A stretch of DNA of 64,000 bases. Source: Aurantiacibacter sp. D1-12. Its GTDB lineage: Bacteria; Pseudomonadota; Alphaproteobacteria; Sphingomonadales; Sphingomonadaceae. Of the stretch, positions 15,483 to 23,871 are shown in pieces. The notes below the pieces were generated by a model. That model was not told where the DNA came from. It saw nothing but the letters and a program-made list of their open reading frames with translations, and searched no databases. The DNA is taken from assembly GCF_028858515.1 (NCBI RefSeq), contig NZ_JAPJZJ010000002.1, positions 1-64,000 on the forward strand. The letters are read 5' to 3'. The first letter of the stretch is position 1, and the number at the start of each line of letters is the position of its first letter. Both the position numbers and the translations under genes were made by a program.

Positions 15483-16693
15483 GCAAAGACGATCACAAAC
15501 CGGCCACACGCCTTGTAGAGGCGGGGCGGCGCAAAGAATGGACTACGGCCCCCGGAAAGCCAGGTGGTGTCGTCAATCCGCCCGTCTGGCGCAGCAGTAC
15601 ACACCTGTATGAAGACGTGGCCGATCTGGCAAAAGGACGCCCCAATGCCGACGGGCATTTCTATTACGGGCGGCGCGGCGGCCCAACGCAATGGGCACTT
15701 GCAGATGCGCTGACCGGGCTGGAGCCGGGCGCCGACGGCACCGAGCTGTTTCCCAGCGGTGTCGCCGCGATTGCCTGCACGCTGCTGGCATTGCTTGAGC
15801 CCGGGGATGAGCTACTCTTCACCGATAATGCCTATGAGCCCACGCGCATGATCGCGCTTGGCATGCTGAAGCGAATGGGCATCTCTGCGCGGAGCTTCGA
15901 TCCGCTCGATCCCAAAGGCTTCGCGGATGCGATTGGCGAGAAGACAAAGGTCGTCATGCTGGAAAGCCCCGGCAGCCTGACCATGGAGGTCTGCGATATT
16001 CCAATCCTCACCGCCATCGCGCGGGAGCACGGTGTGCTCAGCATGGTCGACAACACCTGGGCCTCCCCACTCGGCTTCGCATCGCTGCAACACGGCTGCG
16101 ATGTCAGCGTGATGAGCCTTACCAAACACGTCGGCGGCCATTCGGATCTGATGATGGGAAGCGCCTCTGCTGCTAAACCGGTTATCGAGCGCATTCGGCT
16201 GCAGTCGCAATACATGGGACAAGTCGTATCTCCCGATGACGCTGCCCTTGCGCTTCGCGGATTGCGAACAATGGGCCTGCGATTGGAGAAAACGACCTCA
16301 AGTGCACTTGAGATTTCCAAGTGGCTGGAATGGCGCGATGAAGTTTCCGCCGTGCTTTGCCCCATGCTACCCGGTGCACCCGGACACGATCTCTGGAAGC
16401 GCGATTTCACGGGCGGCTGCGGCCTGTTCAGCTTTGTCTTCCGTAACGCTGATAAGAAGGCACGCGAACGCTTTATTGACGCGCTCGACCTGTTTGGCAT
16501 CGGCTTCAGCTGGGGCGGTTATGAAAGCCTTGCCATTCCGGTTGATCCCGATCGCATCCGTGACCATCAGGCGTGGCCTGCAGGTGTTGATCATGGAAGC
16601 GGGCTTGGCGTTCGCCTTGCCATCGGTCTAGAAGACCCATCCGATCTGATCCGCGATCTCGAATGCGGATTTGCCGCAATGGAGAATGCATGA
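15479..16693 (+). CDS. metC: Cystathionine beta-lyase
   Basis: The product is 404 residues and starts in the sseA stop (ATGA). It is a Cys/Met-metabolism PLP enzyme. FYYGRRGGPTQWALADAL sits near residue 60, the aspartate near SMVDNTWASP, and the PLP-binding lysine is in SLTKHVGGHSD. YxGRxxxPT and the overall length fit cystathionine beta-lyase (MetC), which splits cystathionine to homocysteine, pyruvate and ammonia, though other PLP lyases such as cystathionine gamma-lyase are related. Its coupling to a sulfurtransferase gene supports a role in sulfur amino acid metabolism. The next gene starts in its stop (ATGA). Confidence 0.85.
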   Translation: MSKDDHKPATRLVEAGRRKEWTTAPGKPGGVVNPPVWRSSTHLYEDVADLAKGRPNADGHFYYGRRGGPTQWALADALTGLEPGADGTELFPSGVAAIACTLLALLEPGDELLFTDNAYEPTRMIALGMLKRMGISARSFDPLDPKGFADAIGEKTKVVMLESPGSLTMEVCDIPILTAIAREHGVLSMVDNTWASPLGFASLQHGCDVSVMSLTKHVGGHSDLMMGSASAAKPVIERIRLQSQYMGQVVSPDDAALALRGLRTMGLRLEKTTSSALEISKWLEWRDEVSAVLCPMLPGAPGHDLWKRDFTGGCGLFSFVFRNADKKARERFIDALDLFGIGFSWGGYESLAIPVDPDRIRDHQAWPAGVDHGSGLGVRLAIGLEDPSDLIRDLECGFAAMENA

Positions 16694-17910
16694 CCGCGAG
16701 CACCACGCCCACCGCATCAGCGGCCGTAAGCGACGCCGATGCAGTGCCATTGCGCGATCCGGCGACCGGAGATCCGCTGATCGATCCCGAGACGGGTGAT
16801 CAATTGGTAGGTGTCCCCGCTCCCGATCCCGTACCCGTGCTCGATCCGGAAACTGGCGAACCCATGGTCGATCCCGAAACCGGGGAGCCACTGCTGGCCA
16901 TACCGGAAAATTCGGACGAAGTGCCCGACCCCGAAGCGACCGAAGCCATTTCGACCGCAGCCGAACTGGGCGACGCTGTGAGCGAGCGAAGCGAAACCAT
17001 CGGCGGCATGGTCAACAGCATGCAGGGCATGGCCCTGGAAGTCGGCTCCATGCGGATTTCGCTGTGGGACGTCTTCGTCGTTTTCTTCGTCATCGTGCTG
17101 GTCCTCACCATCGCATGGATGATTACCAAAGCGCTGCGCGGCGGGTTGAAGCGCGTCACGAAGCTGGACGAATCGCAGCGCGTGCTCGTTGAGAAGATCG
17201 CTACGATCATAATCTGGGTCGCCGCGTTCCTCATCGGTATTGACGTTCTTGGCATTGATCTGACTGCGCTCGCCGTATTCTCCGGTGCCTTCGGTCTTGC
17301 CATCGGTTTTGGCCTGCAAAAGACCTTCGGTAACCTGATCTCCGGCATTATCCTGCTGATGGATAAGTCGATCAAACCGGGCGACGTGATCTCTGTCACC
17401 GATCAAGCAGGGAACGACAGCTTCGGGCAGATCCGCAAGATCGGCATTCGCGCCATTTCGGTGGTGACTAGAGACCAGACCGAATACCTGATCCCGAACG
17501 AAAACCTGATGATCAATCAGGTGGTCAACTGGTCCTACAGTTCCAAGGATGTGCGGGTAAAAGCGCCCGTCGGCGTCTCCTATGGCGCAGATCTGGATCT
17601 GGTGCAGGAGCTACTGTACCAGGCCGTAAACGAGGTGCCGCGGGTGTTGAAATCACCCAAACCCCGGGTCAACCTGATGGGCTTTGGCGATAGCTCGGTC
17701 GACTTTGAATTGCGTTTCTGGATCAAGGACCCGGAAGAGGGGATGGCGAACATCCGGTCCGACGTTTACACTCGGATCTGGCAACTTTTTAAAGAGCATG
17801 AGGTAGAGATTCCGTTCCCGCAGCGCGACCTGAATTTGCGCGGCGGCGATCAGATGCAGCAATTGATCGAGGCAATTGCCCAGCGGGTCGAGACCAAGAA
17901 GAACGGCTGA
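16690..17910 (+). CDS. MscS-family mechanosensitive channel with acidic repeat head
   Basis: The product is 406 residues. The first 120 are hydrophilic and contain four DP-x-TG repeats (DPATGDPLI, DPETGDQLVG, DPETGEPMV, DPETGEPLL) that MscS does not usually have. Then come a helix near residues 132-155 (DVFVVFFVIVLVLTIAW), a second near 178-198, and the pore helix GAFGLAIGFGLQKTFGN with the hallmark LISGIILLMDKSIKPGDVI. The cytoplasmic beta and alpha-beta domains complete it. MscS channels open on membrane tension and protect against osmotic downshock. The start lies in the metC stop (ATGA). Confidence 0.85.
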   Translation: MTASTTPTASAAVSDADAVPLRDPATGDPLIDPETGDQLVGVPAPDPVPVLDPETGEPMVDPETGEPLLAIPENSDEVPDPEATEAISTAAELGDAVSERSETIGGMVNSMQGMALEVGSMRISLWDVFVVFFVIVLVLTIAWMITKALRGGLKRVTKLDESQRVLVEKIATIIIWVAAFLIGIDVLGIDLTALAVFSGAFGLAIGFGLQKTFGNLISGIILLMDKSIKPGDVISVTDQAGNDSFGQIRKIGIRAISVVTRDQTEYLIPNENLMINQVVNWSYSSKDVRVKAPVGVSYGADLDLVQELLYQAVNEVPRVLKSPKPRVNLMGFGDSSVDFELRFWIKDPEEGMANIRSDVYTRIWQLFKEHEVEIPFPQRDLNLRGGDQMQQLIEAIAQRVETKKNG

Positions 17911-18005
17911 TTTCCGGCGTTTTTGGCAGCTTCTAAAGCAGAGCTACACTCCGCCCAATCCATTCTCGCTGGTTATGCTGCGTCGCAACGCGCATTTCCG
18001 CGGTC

Positions 18006-18761
18006 ATGGAAAACGGCACAATCTATCTGGTCGGCGCAGGCCCGGGCGATCCTGACTTGCTCACCCTCCGCGCGGCGCGGCTGATCGAATCGGCACGCCT
18101 TATCGTGCATGACGGGCTCGTCGATCCGGCGATCCTCGACATGGCCAGGCCCGAAGCCAAGCTCGTCTCGGTGGCCAAGAAGCGTGCCCGACACACCCTT
18201 CAGCAAGATGACATCAACGCGCTGCTGATCCGCGAGGCAAAGGCAGGCCACGATGTCGTGCGGCTGAAAGGCGGCGACCCCTTTGTATTCGGCCGCGGCG
18301 GTGAAGAAATGGAAGAGGCCCATGCCGCCGGTGTGCGCGTTGAAATCGTTCCGGGTATCTCGGCGGCCAACGGCGCAGCGGCCGCGTCGGGCATCCCGCT
18401 CACACATCGCGACGCCGCAAGCGTCGTCAGTTTCGTTGCAGGTCAGTGCAAGGGCCTGTCCGATCAGGACTGGTCAGGCCTAGCCGGCGTTGGCCGCACT
18501 CTGGTGATCTACATGGGCGTGAAGACTGCACCGCAGATTGCCGAAAAGCTGATGGCCGATGGCCTCGCACCGGACATGCCACTCGCCGTCGTTGAAAACG
18601 CCTGCCGTCCGGAAATGCGCGTCCTGCGCGGGCCTCTCGCCGCGCTTCCCGATCTGGTTGAGGTGGAGGCGGTAAAGAGCCCTGCCCTTATCATCATTGG
18701 CGACGTTACTGCGCGGCCCAACGCTTCCGTCGCAGAGATGCTTGCGGAGTTTGTAGCATGA
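18006..18761 (+). CDS. cobA: Uroporphyrinogen-III C-methyltransferase
   Basis: The product is 251 residues, one methylase domain without the CysG dehydrogenase/ferrochelatase part. The SUMT signatures are VGAGPGDPDLLTLRAARL, VRLKGGDPFVFGRGGEE, VVPGIS-like VEIVPGISAAN, and the ending region GDVTARPN. It adds two methyl groups to uroporphyrinogen III, giving precorrin-2 for siroheme. Location at the head of the cysI operon indicates siroheme supply for sulfite reductase rather than cobalamin. The DUF2849 gene starts in its stop (ATGA). Oxidation and iron insertion must be done by a protein outside the window. Confidence 0.92.
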   Translation: MENGTIYLVGAGPGDPDLLTLRAARLIESARLIVHDGLVDPAILDMARPEAKLVSVAKKRARHTLQQDDINALLIREAKAGHDVVRLKGGDPFVFGRGGEEMEEAHAAGVRVEIVPGISAANGAAAASGIPLTHRDAASVVSFVAGQCKGLSDQDWSGLAGVGRTLVIYMGVKTAPQIAEKLMADGLAPDMPLAVVENACRPEMRVLRGPLAALPDLVEVEAVKSPALIIIGDVTARPNASVAEMLAEFVA

Positions 18762-19054
18762 AGATTCTCACCGGAAATGACCTGAAAAGCGGCGCTGTCG
18801 TGTGGTGGGATGGTCAGAACTGGTCGCTCCACATCACCGATGCAGCTGATGCGGCGGACGAAGCCGAAGCAATCATTGCGCGCGAGGAAGCAGCTCGCCG
18901 TGTCAACGCGCCATACGCCATCGACGCCGTGCAAACTGAAGACGGCCCCCGCCCCGCGCACATCAAGGACCGCGTCCGCGCGCTCGGCCCGACGGTGCGG
19001 CCAGACCTTGGATACAAAGCAGCCGAACAGCGCGGCTGGGATTGGGTGATCTGA
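18758..19054 (+). CDS. DUF2849 domain protein
   Basis: The product is 98 residues and begins MKILTGNDLKSGAVVWWDG, matching DUF2849 (PF11011). The family is regularly encoded between siroheme synthase and sulfite reductase genes in alphaproteobacteria. Its function is not established; the position suggests a small factor for siroheme loading or sulfite reductase assembly. The central part is acidic and helical (ADAADEAEAIIAREEA). It overlaps cobA at its start and the cysI gene at its end (TGATG), so all three are coupled. Confidence 0.88.
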   Translation: MKILTGNDLKSGAVVWWDGQNWSLHITDAADAADEAEAIIAREEAARRVNAPYAIDAVQTEDGPRPAHIKDRVRALGPTVRPDLGYKAAEQRGWDWVI

Positions 19055-20688
19055 TGTATCAGTACGATCGATACGATCAGGCGATGGTCGATGCGCGCGT
19101 GGAAGAGTTCCGCGATCAGGCGCGTCGTCGCCTCGAAGGCAAAATCAGCGAAGACCAGTTCAAGCCGCTGCGGTTGATGAACGGGCTGTACCTGCAGCTC
19201 CACGCCTACATGCTGCGCGTTGCCATTCCCTACGGCACGCTCAATTCGCGTCAGATGCACGCGCTGGCGGATATCGCGGACAAGTATGACAAGGGCTACG
19301 GCCACTTCACCACGCGGCAGAACATCCAGTACAACTGGATCAAGCTGGAAGATGCGGCGGACATTCTGGCGGACCTCGCCAAGGTGGAAATGCACGCGAT
19401 TCAGACGAGCGGAAACTGCATCCGCAATATCTCGTCCGACCATTTTGCCGGTGCCGCTGCGGATGAAATCGTCGATCCAAGACCTTACGCCGAATTGCTG
19501 CGACAGTGGTCGAGCTTCCATCCAGAATTCAGCTACCTTCCACGCAAGTTCAAGATCGCGGTTATCGCGTCTGAAAAAGACCGTGCGGCCATGCGCCTGC
19601 ACGATATTGGCATCAGTCTGGTTCGCGATGGTGCGGGCGAATTGGGCGCGGCATTCTACGTCGGCGGCGGCATGGGCCGCACTCCGATGATCGCCCCGCT
19701 GATCCGCGAATTCGTACCGCTCGACCAACTGGTGACCTATTCCGAGGCGTGCCTGCGGGTCTACAACCGCTACGGCCGTCGCGACAACAAGTACAAGGCG
19801 CGCATCAAGATCCTCGTCCACGAAATGGGCGCGGAAGAATATGCGCGGCAGGTTGAGGAAGAATTCGCGCATCTGCTCAATCAGGGCGTGGAACCGCCGC
19901 TGGCAGAGCTTGAGCGCATCAAAGGCTGCTTCGCGGACCCGGATTTCAAGACCGACCTGACGGATCGTGCCGATCGTTCAGACCCGGACTTCGCCCTGTG
20001 GATCGATCGCAATTGCACTCCGCACAAAGTTGCTGGTTATGTCTCGGCAGTAATCAGCCTGAAGCCCGTTGGCGGAATCCCCGGCGATGCGACAGCAGAG
20101 CAGATGCACCTGATGGCGGACCTCGCCAAGGAATACAGCTTCGACGAACTGCGCGTGATGCACACGCAGAACGTGGTGCTGCCGCATGTCGAGATCGGGC
20201 GACTCTATGAACTTTGGAAGAAGTTGGAGGCGGCTGGTCTCGGCACACCCAATCTGGATCAGATTGACGATATCATCGCCTGCCCCGGCCTTGATTACTG
20301 CTCGCTTGCCAACGCGCGTTCGATCCCCATCGCACAGCAGATTTCGGAGCGGTTTGCCGCGTCTGGAAAGGGCGATGCACTGGGCGAACTGAAGCTCAAG
20401 ATTTCGGGCTGCATCAATGCATGCGGCCACCACCATGCGGGCCATATCGGTATCCTTGGCGTCGATCGGAAGGGTGTCGAGAATTACCAGCTCCTGCTCG
20501 GTGGAAGCGAAGCGGAAGACGTCTCGCTCGCCAAGATCACCGGCCCCGGTTTTGACGAGACGGGCATTGTCGACGCAGTCGAGAAAGTTGCCGACACATA
20601 CCTCGCCCAACGCGAGGATGGCGAGCGTTTCCTCGATACCTATCGCCGTGTCGGCATGGATACATTCAAGGAGGCGCTTTATGGCTGA
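19054..20688 (+). CDS. cysI: Sulfite reductase hemoprotein subunit
   Basis: The product is 544 residues in the usual nitrite/sulfite reductase layout: ferredoxin-like halves (GYGHFTTRQNIQYNW early) and a siroheme/4Fe-4S site with CPGLDYCS and GCINACGHHHAGHIGI. These supply four cysteines that bridge the cluster to siroheme. It reduces sulfite to sulfide with six electrons. No flavoprotein partner (cysJ) is next to it, so a ferredoxin is the likely donor. The ATG at 19054 overlaps the DUF2849 stop (TGATG). The next gene, DUF934, starts 8 bp before its end. Confidence 0.92.
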   Translation: MYQYDRYDQAMVDARVEEFRDQARRRLEGKISEDQFKPLRLMNGLYLQLHAYMLRVAIPYGTLNSRQMHALADIADKYDKGYGHFTTRQNIQYNWIKLEDAADILADLAKVEMHAIQTSGNCIRNISSDHFAGAAADEIVDPRPYAELLRQWSSFHPEFSYLPRKFKIAVIASEKDRAAMRLHDIGISLVRDGAGELGAAFYVGGGMGRTPMIAPLIREFVPLDQLVTYSEACLRVYNRYGRRDNKYKARIKILVHEMGAEEYARQVEEEFAHLLNQGVEPPLAELERIKGCFADPDFKTDLTDRADRSDPDFALWIDRNCTPHKVAGYVSAVISLKPVGGIPGDATAEQMHLMADLAKEYSFDELRVMHTQNVVLPHVEIGRLYELWKKLEAAGLGTPNLDQIDDIIACPGLDYCSLANARSIPIAQQISERFAASGKGDALGELKLKISGCINACGHHHAGHIGILGVDRKGVENYQLLLGGSEAEDVSLAKITGPGFDETGIVDAVEKVADTYLAQREDGERFLDTYRRVGMDTFKEALYG

Positions 20689-21136
20689 TACCGATTTGGG
20701 AACCGGCCGCGATGAGGTGCAATTCCGCTTCCGCGAAGATGAGCCGAGCGACAGCGCGCAGGTAACCGTCGATGCCTTCCTGGCGCAGGCAGACGCCAGT
20801 GCCGTGCGCATCGAGCCTGGCGATGATGCGCGAGAATTGCTGCCACATCTGGCGCGTATCAAGCTGATTGAAATGAATTTTCCGGTCTTTGGTGACGGCC
20901 GCGGCTATTCGTCTGCGCGCCTGCTTCGCGAGCATGGATACACCGGCGAATTGCGCGCGGTGGGTGACATTCTGATCGACCAGATCGCCTATATGCGCCG
21001 CTGCGGTTTCGACGCATTCGCACCAGAGAAGGCGCTGGATGAAGCGGACGCCGAGGCTGCTTTCGCGCGCTGGGAAAACGTCTATCAGCCCACCGTTGAC
21101 GGTCGGGAGCCGATCTGGAAGCTGCGTCATGGGTGA
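20681..21136 (+). CDS. DUF934 family protein of the sulfite reduction operon
   Basis: The product is 151 residues. The core LPHLARIKLIEMNFPVFGDGR and GRGYSSARLLREHGY, then AVGDILIDQIAYMRRCGFD, matches DUF934, which sits beside cysI in proteobacterial sulfur operons. No catalytic residues are known to me; it may handle the electron donor or act in cluster maturation. The start ATG overlaps the cysI end by 8 bp and its own end overlaps cysH by 8 bp, so the operon is tightly coupled. The N-terminus is acidic and probably disordered. Confidence 0.88.
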   Translation: MADTDLGTGRDEVQFRFREDEPSDSAQVTVDAFLAQADASAVRIEPGDDARELLPHLARIKLIEMNFPVFGDGRGYSSARLLREHGYTGELRAVGDILIDQIAYMRRCGFDAFAPEKALDEADAEAAFARWENVYQPTVDGREPIWKLRHG

Positions 21137-21914
21137 AGCCGTGCGCAACCTCGATGTGATCGACACCGGCCCTGCATTCACGCAGGCAGATGCCGATGCG
21201 CTAAACGCGCGTTTCGATGGTGTCGACGCGTTGACAATGCTGCGCGCGCTGTTTGCCGAAGGCACGCTGGGGCGTGTCGCCGTCGTCTCAAGCTTCGGGA
21301 CCGAAAGCGCTGTGTTGCTCGATCTGGTGGCCAAGGCCGACGCGAGCATTCCGGTGATTTTCGTCGATACGCTGAAGATGTTTCCCGAAACACTTGCCTA
21401 TCGTGAAGAGCTGATTGCGCGGTTTGGCTTCACCAACAGCCAGGTTGTTACGCCGGACGAGGCAGTCCTCGCCGCCAAGGATGAGACAGGTCTTCGCTGG
21501 TCCTACGATCCCGATGGCTGCTGCGCGATCCGCAAGGTCGAACCACTGGCGCGGGCCAAGGCCGGGCTCGATGCGTGGATTTCGGGACGCAAGGCGTTCC
21601 AGTCATCAACCCGCGAGAACATCGCCCGCTTTGAAGTCGAAGAGGGTCGCCTCAAGGTCAATCCGCTGGGTGATTGGGTGAAGGACGATCTCGAAGCCTA
21701 CTTCGCAGAGCATGACTTGCCGCGCCACCCGCTGGAGGCGCAGGGCTTCCTCTCGGTCGGTTGCGCGCCGTGCACGTCGCCGGTTAAGCCCGGTGAAGAC
21801 CCGCGCGCTGGGCGCTGGCGTGGCTGGGACAAGACCGAGTGCGGAATTCACTCGCCGAACGACCCTAATGGGAAGAGCGACAGCCTGCCGCCGGGCTACG
21901 AACCGTTCCTATAA
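21129..21914 (+). CDS. cysH: Phosphoadenylyl/adenylyl-sulfate reductase
   Basis: The product is 261 residues. The PP-loop like SSFGTESAVLLDLVA, then VDTLKMFPETLAYRE, the cysteine pair DGCCAIRKVEPL and the C-terminal GCAPCTSPVKPG are all present. CC plus CxxC pairs are the 4Fe-4S type that prefers adenylyl sulfate (APS). The C-terminal ECGIH matches the family nucleophile motif. It reduces activated sulfate to sulfite for the CysI step. The start overlaps DUF934 by 8 bp. The gene is the last of the operon and faces the ribosomal oxygenase gene with only 3 bp between stops. Confidence 0.9.
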   Translation: MGEAVRNLDVIDTGPAFTQADADALNARFDGVDALTMLRALFAEGTLGRVAVVSSFGTESAVLLDLVAKADASIPVIFVDTLKMFPETLAYREELIARFGFTNSQVVTPDEAVLAAKDETGLRWSYDPDGCCAIRKVEPLARAKAGLDAWISGRKAFQSSTRENIARFEVEEGRLKVNPLGDWVKDDLEAYFAEHDLPRHPLEAQGFLSVGCAPCTSPVKPGEDPRAGRWRGWDKTECGIHSPNDPNGKSDSLPPGYEPFL

Positions 21915-21917
21915 GCC

Positions 21918-23114
21918 CTATTCGGGCAACAACAGTCCATACGCCACGAGCGTGGCGAGCACATCGTCCAACTCCTCGGCATCAGAGACCGTGAAATCCG
22001 TCTTGCGCATAGCGCCCGCGCTAATCTTCTCGGGTAGCTGAGCAGCAAGCTCTGCCGATAGCGGGATGCTCGCGCCGGACAGGACGATCTGGTGCTCGTC
22101 CCCCTCTTCGCCGGGCACAGTCTCCATGCTGTAGAGGATATGTTCGCGCACGCGCAGCACCGTGTCTGCATCTATTCCCGAGCAAAGCGCCAGCAAGGCA
22201 CCGCGCAATTGCGGGCCCTGCGCGCGCACGAAGTTGCCAGAAAAGGCGGAGCGGGTCGCATCGAAGCTGGCCTTGCGCGCGATTTCACCTATCAGCTGCG
22301 CGAACTGGGTCGCATGCCCCTCGCGCGCTTGCTCATCGGAGAAATACAGGTCGCGCGGCAAGGAATGGCGCATTTCAGGTATGCGCAGGCTCGCCTCTGC
22401 CACCGCCTCCAGCATGAATTCGGCCCATGTCTGGGTCAGGATGCCGACGGTGATATGCAGGCTCGGCTCGTCACCGTGATTGGGGGCGCGGTGCGCGGTA
22501 CCGCGCGGCACGTAGACGCACTCGCCCGCCTCCAGCACGAATTTCTCTTTTAGCGGGCCTGTTTCATCGACGCCCTTCTGAAAACCCTCCCCGCGCAATG
22601 GCAGGCCATCGCGGTCGCCGTAGATCTCCCATTCCTTGGCCCCTGCGATCTGGATCACGAAGACATCGTGATTGTCGTAGTGAATGCCAAAGCCATGCGC
22701 GGATGGCGGGGTGAGATAGACATTCGTCTGCACGCGCGAACCGAACTGCTGCTCCAGCGCAAGACACAGCGCGTACAACTTGGGATCGGCAAAATGCAGC
22801 TGCGGCAGAATGATCGTGGCCCCGTCGCGGAAATTGTCGAGCACTGCCCCGCGATCCACCGCGCCATTGGGGAAGGTGTACTCGCTGTTCGCAAGCCCCT
22901 CACCCGACTTCGCCATATTGATGGCCGTCGCGGGAAGTTCCGTATCGGCTATGATCTCGTCAATCCGTTCGAGGCTCAGCAGATCAGCCACTTCGCCGTG
23001 CTTCAGGCGGCTGTGATGCACCTTGCGCTCGTAATATTCGGAGAAGAATTCTTCGGGCGAGAGCGGCGCGATCAGGAGCTCAAGCGCCGCCTTGGTAGAA
23101 AGGCTGGAGGTCAT
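21918..23114 (-). CDS. Cupin/JmjC-type ribosomal oxygenase
   Basis: The product is 398 residues. The cupin (Cupin_4) domain has the iron ligands HYDNHD (His145, Asp147) and a distal His in VPRGTAHRA, with a 2-oxoglutarate-dependent layout and a YLTPPSAHGF approach. It resembles YcfD/RoxA, which hydroxylates an arginine of ribosomal protein L16, and the human MINA53/NO66 family. The C-terminal part (about residues 270-398) is a winged-helix-like dimer domain rich in Leu. It is convergent with cysH and downstream of nothing on its strand. The target residue cannot be told from the sequence. Confidence 0.82.
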   Translation of the reverse strand: MTSSLSTKAALELLIAPLSPEEFFSEYYERKVHHSRLKHGEVADLLSLERIDEIIADTELPATAINMAKSGEGLANSEYTFPNGAVDRGAVLDNFRDGATIILPQLHFADPKLYALCLALEQQFGSRVQTNVYLTPPSAHGFGIHYDNHDVFVIQIAGAKEWEIYGDRDGLPLRGEGFQKGVDETGPLKEKFVLEAGECVYVPRGTAHRAPNHGDEPSLHITVGILTQTWAEFMLEAVAEASLRIPEMRHSLPRDLYFSDEQAREGHATQFAQLIGEIARKASFDATRSAFSGNFVRAQGPQLRGALLALCSGIDADTVLRVREHILYSMETVPGEEGDEHQIVLSGASIPLSAELAAQLPEKISAGAMRKTDFTVSDAEELDDVLATLVAYGLLLPE

Positions 23115-23145
23115 GAATTCGGTTTTGCCTCTTCAAAACGAACAA

Positions 23146-23176
23146 GGGCGGGAGAAGGCGATGCCCGCTCCCGCCC
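23146..23176 (-). terminator. Terminator-like hairpin after the Tat repeat gene
   Basis: GGGCGGGAG (23146-23154) pairs with CTCCCGCCC (23168-23176) around 13 bases. Read on the minus strand it is followed by TTGTTCGTTTTG, a T-rich tract. It ends the transcript of the repeat protein before the oxygenase gene, which starts 32 bp further on. Confidence 0.7.
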
Positions 23177-23202
23177 TATTACAATAGGACTGTGTCTGCT
23201 GC

Positions 23203-23766
23203 TTAGGAGCAGGTGCCCCGACCGCGGCCATAGCCGACAGAGTCGGTTGGATCGCTATCGGTGCGGCCAGTACGGCCATTGCCACCCGGATCAGACGAAC
23301 CGCCGCTGTCGCTGTCTGTCGCACCGGTGCGATTGCCACGGCCATTACCCGCACAATCGCGGTTGGAGCCCGTATCGCTGTCTGTCACGCCGGACGATCC
23401 ACTGCCACGGCCATTGCCTGCAGGGTCCGCATTGGAACCTGAATCGCTGTCCGTCAGGCCACTGCGGCTGCCGCGACCGTTGCCAGCCGGATCGGCATTG
23501 GAGCCGCTGTCACTGTCGGTCACACCACTGCGATAGCTGCCACGGCCATTGCCAGCCGGATCTGCGCTTGAACCCGTATCGCTATCGGTAACACCGGTTT
23601 GACCACGACCGTTTCCAGCCGGATCAGCATAGGTACCCGTGTCGCTGTCGGTCACTCCGCTGCGGCGCTGTGCCGAAGCAGGCGAGCTGACAAGTGATGC
23701 CGCTGCTGCACCGGTCACCAGGCCCACGAAAGAACGACGCGAGACAGGTTTTGCTCTTTTTGCCAT
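23203..23766 (-). CDS. Tat-exported tandem-repeat protein
   Basis: The product is 187 residues. A twin-arginine signal, SRRSFVGLVTG followed by AAAASLVSSPASAQ, is seen at residues 9-34. The rest is about seven repeats of 19-23 residues with the core GVTDSDTGSNADPAGNGRG. Units 1-5 are nearly regular, the sixth has GG for PA, and the last is degenerate. Two cysteines lie near the end (RDCAGNGRG, RGTCS). The D-S-D and N-G-R pattern suggests a metal-binding or disordered coat protein; no enzyme motif exists. The repeats also give the DNA a strong 60-bp periodicity. A terminator follows. Function unknown. Confidence 0.82.
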   Translation of the reverse strand: MAKRAKPVSRRSFVGLVTGAAAASLVSSPASAQRRSGVTDSDTGTYADPAGNGRGQTGVTDSDTGSSADPAGNGRGSYRSGVTDSDSGSNADPAGNGRGSRSGLTDSDSGSNADPAGNGRGSGSSGVTDSDTGSNRDCAGNGRGNRTGATDSDSGGSSDPGGNGRTGRTDSDPTDSVGYGRGRGTCS

Positions 23767-23871
23767 TTTTTCCCCCTAATGATCTGCGGAACTCATGTTC
23801 CGAAACCGTGCATTGACCCTACCAAATGAACGGGTGATGACAAGGCTTCACGTCAATTATCTCTCGACTGC

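Noticed and set aside
23203-23766. Regular DNA repeats of about 60 bp resembling a CRISPR array
   Set aside because: The units are in frame and encode a continuous Tat-exported repeat protein; there are no unique spacers of constant length and no cas genes.
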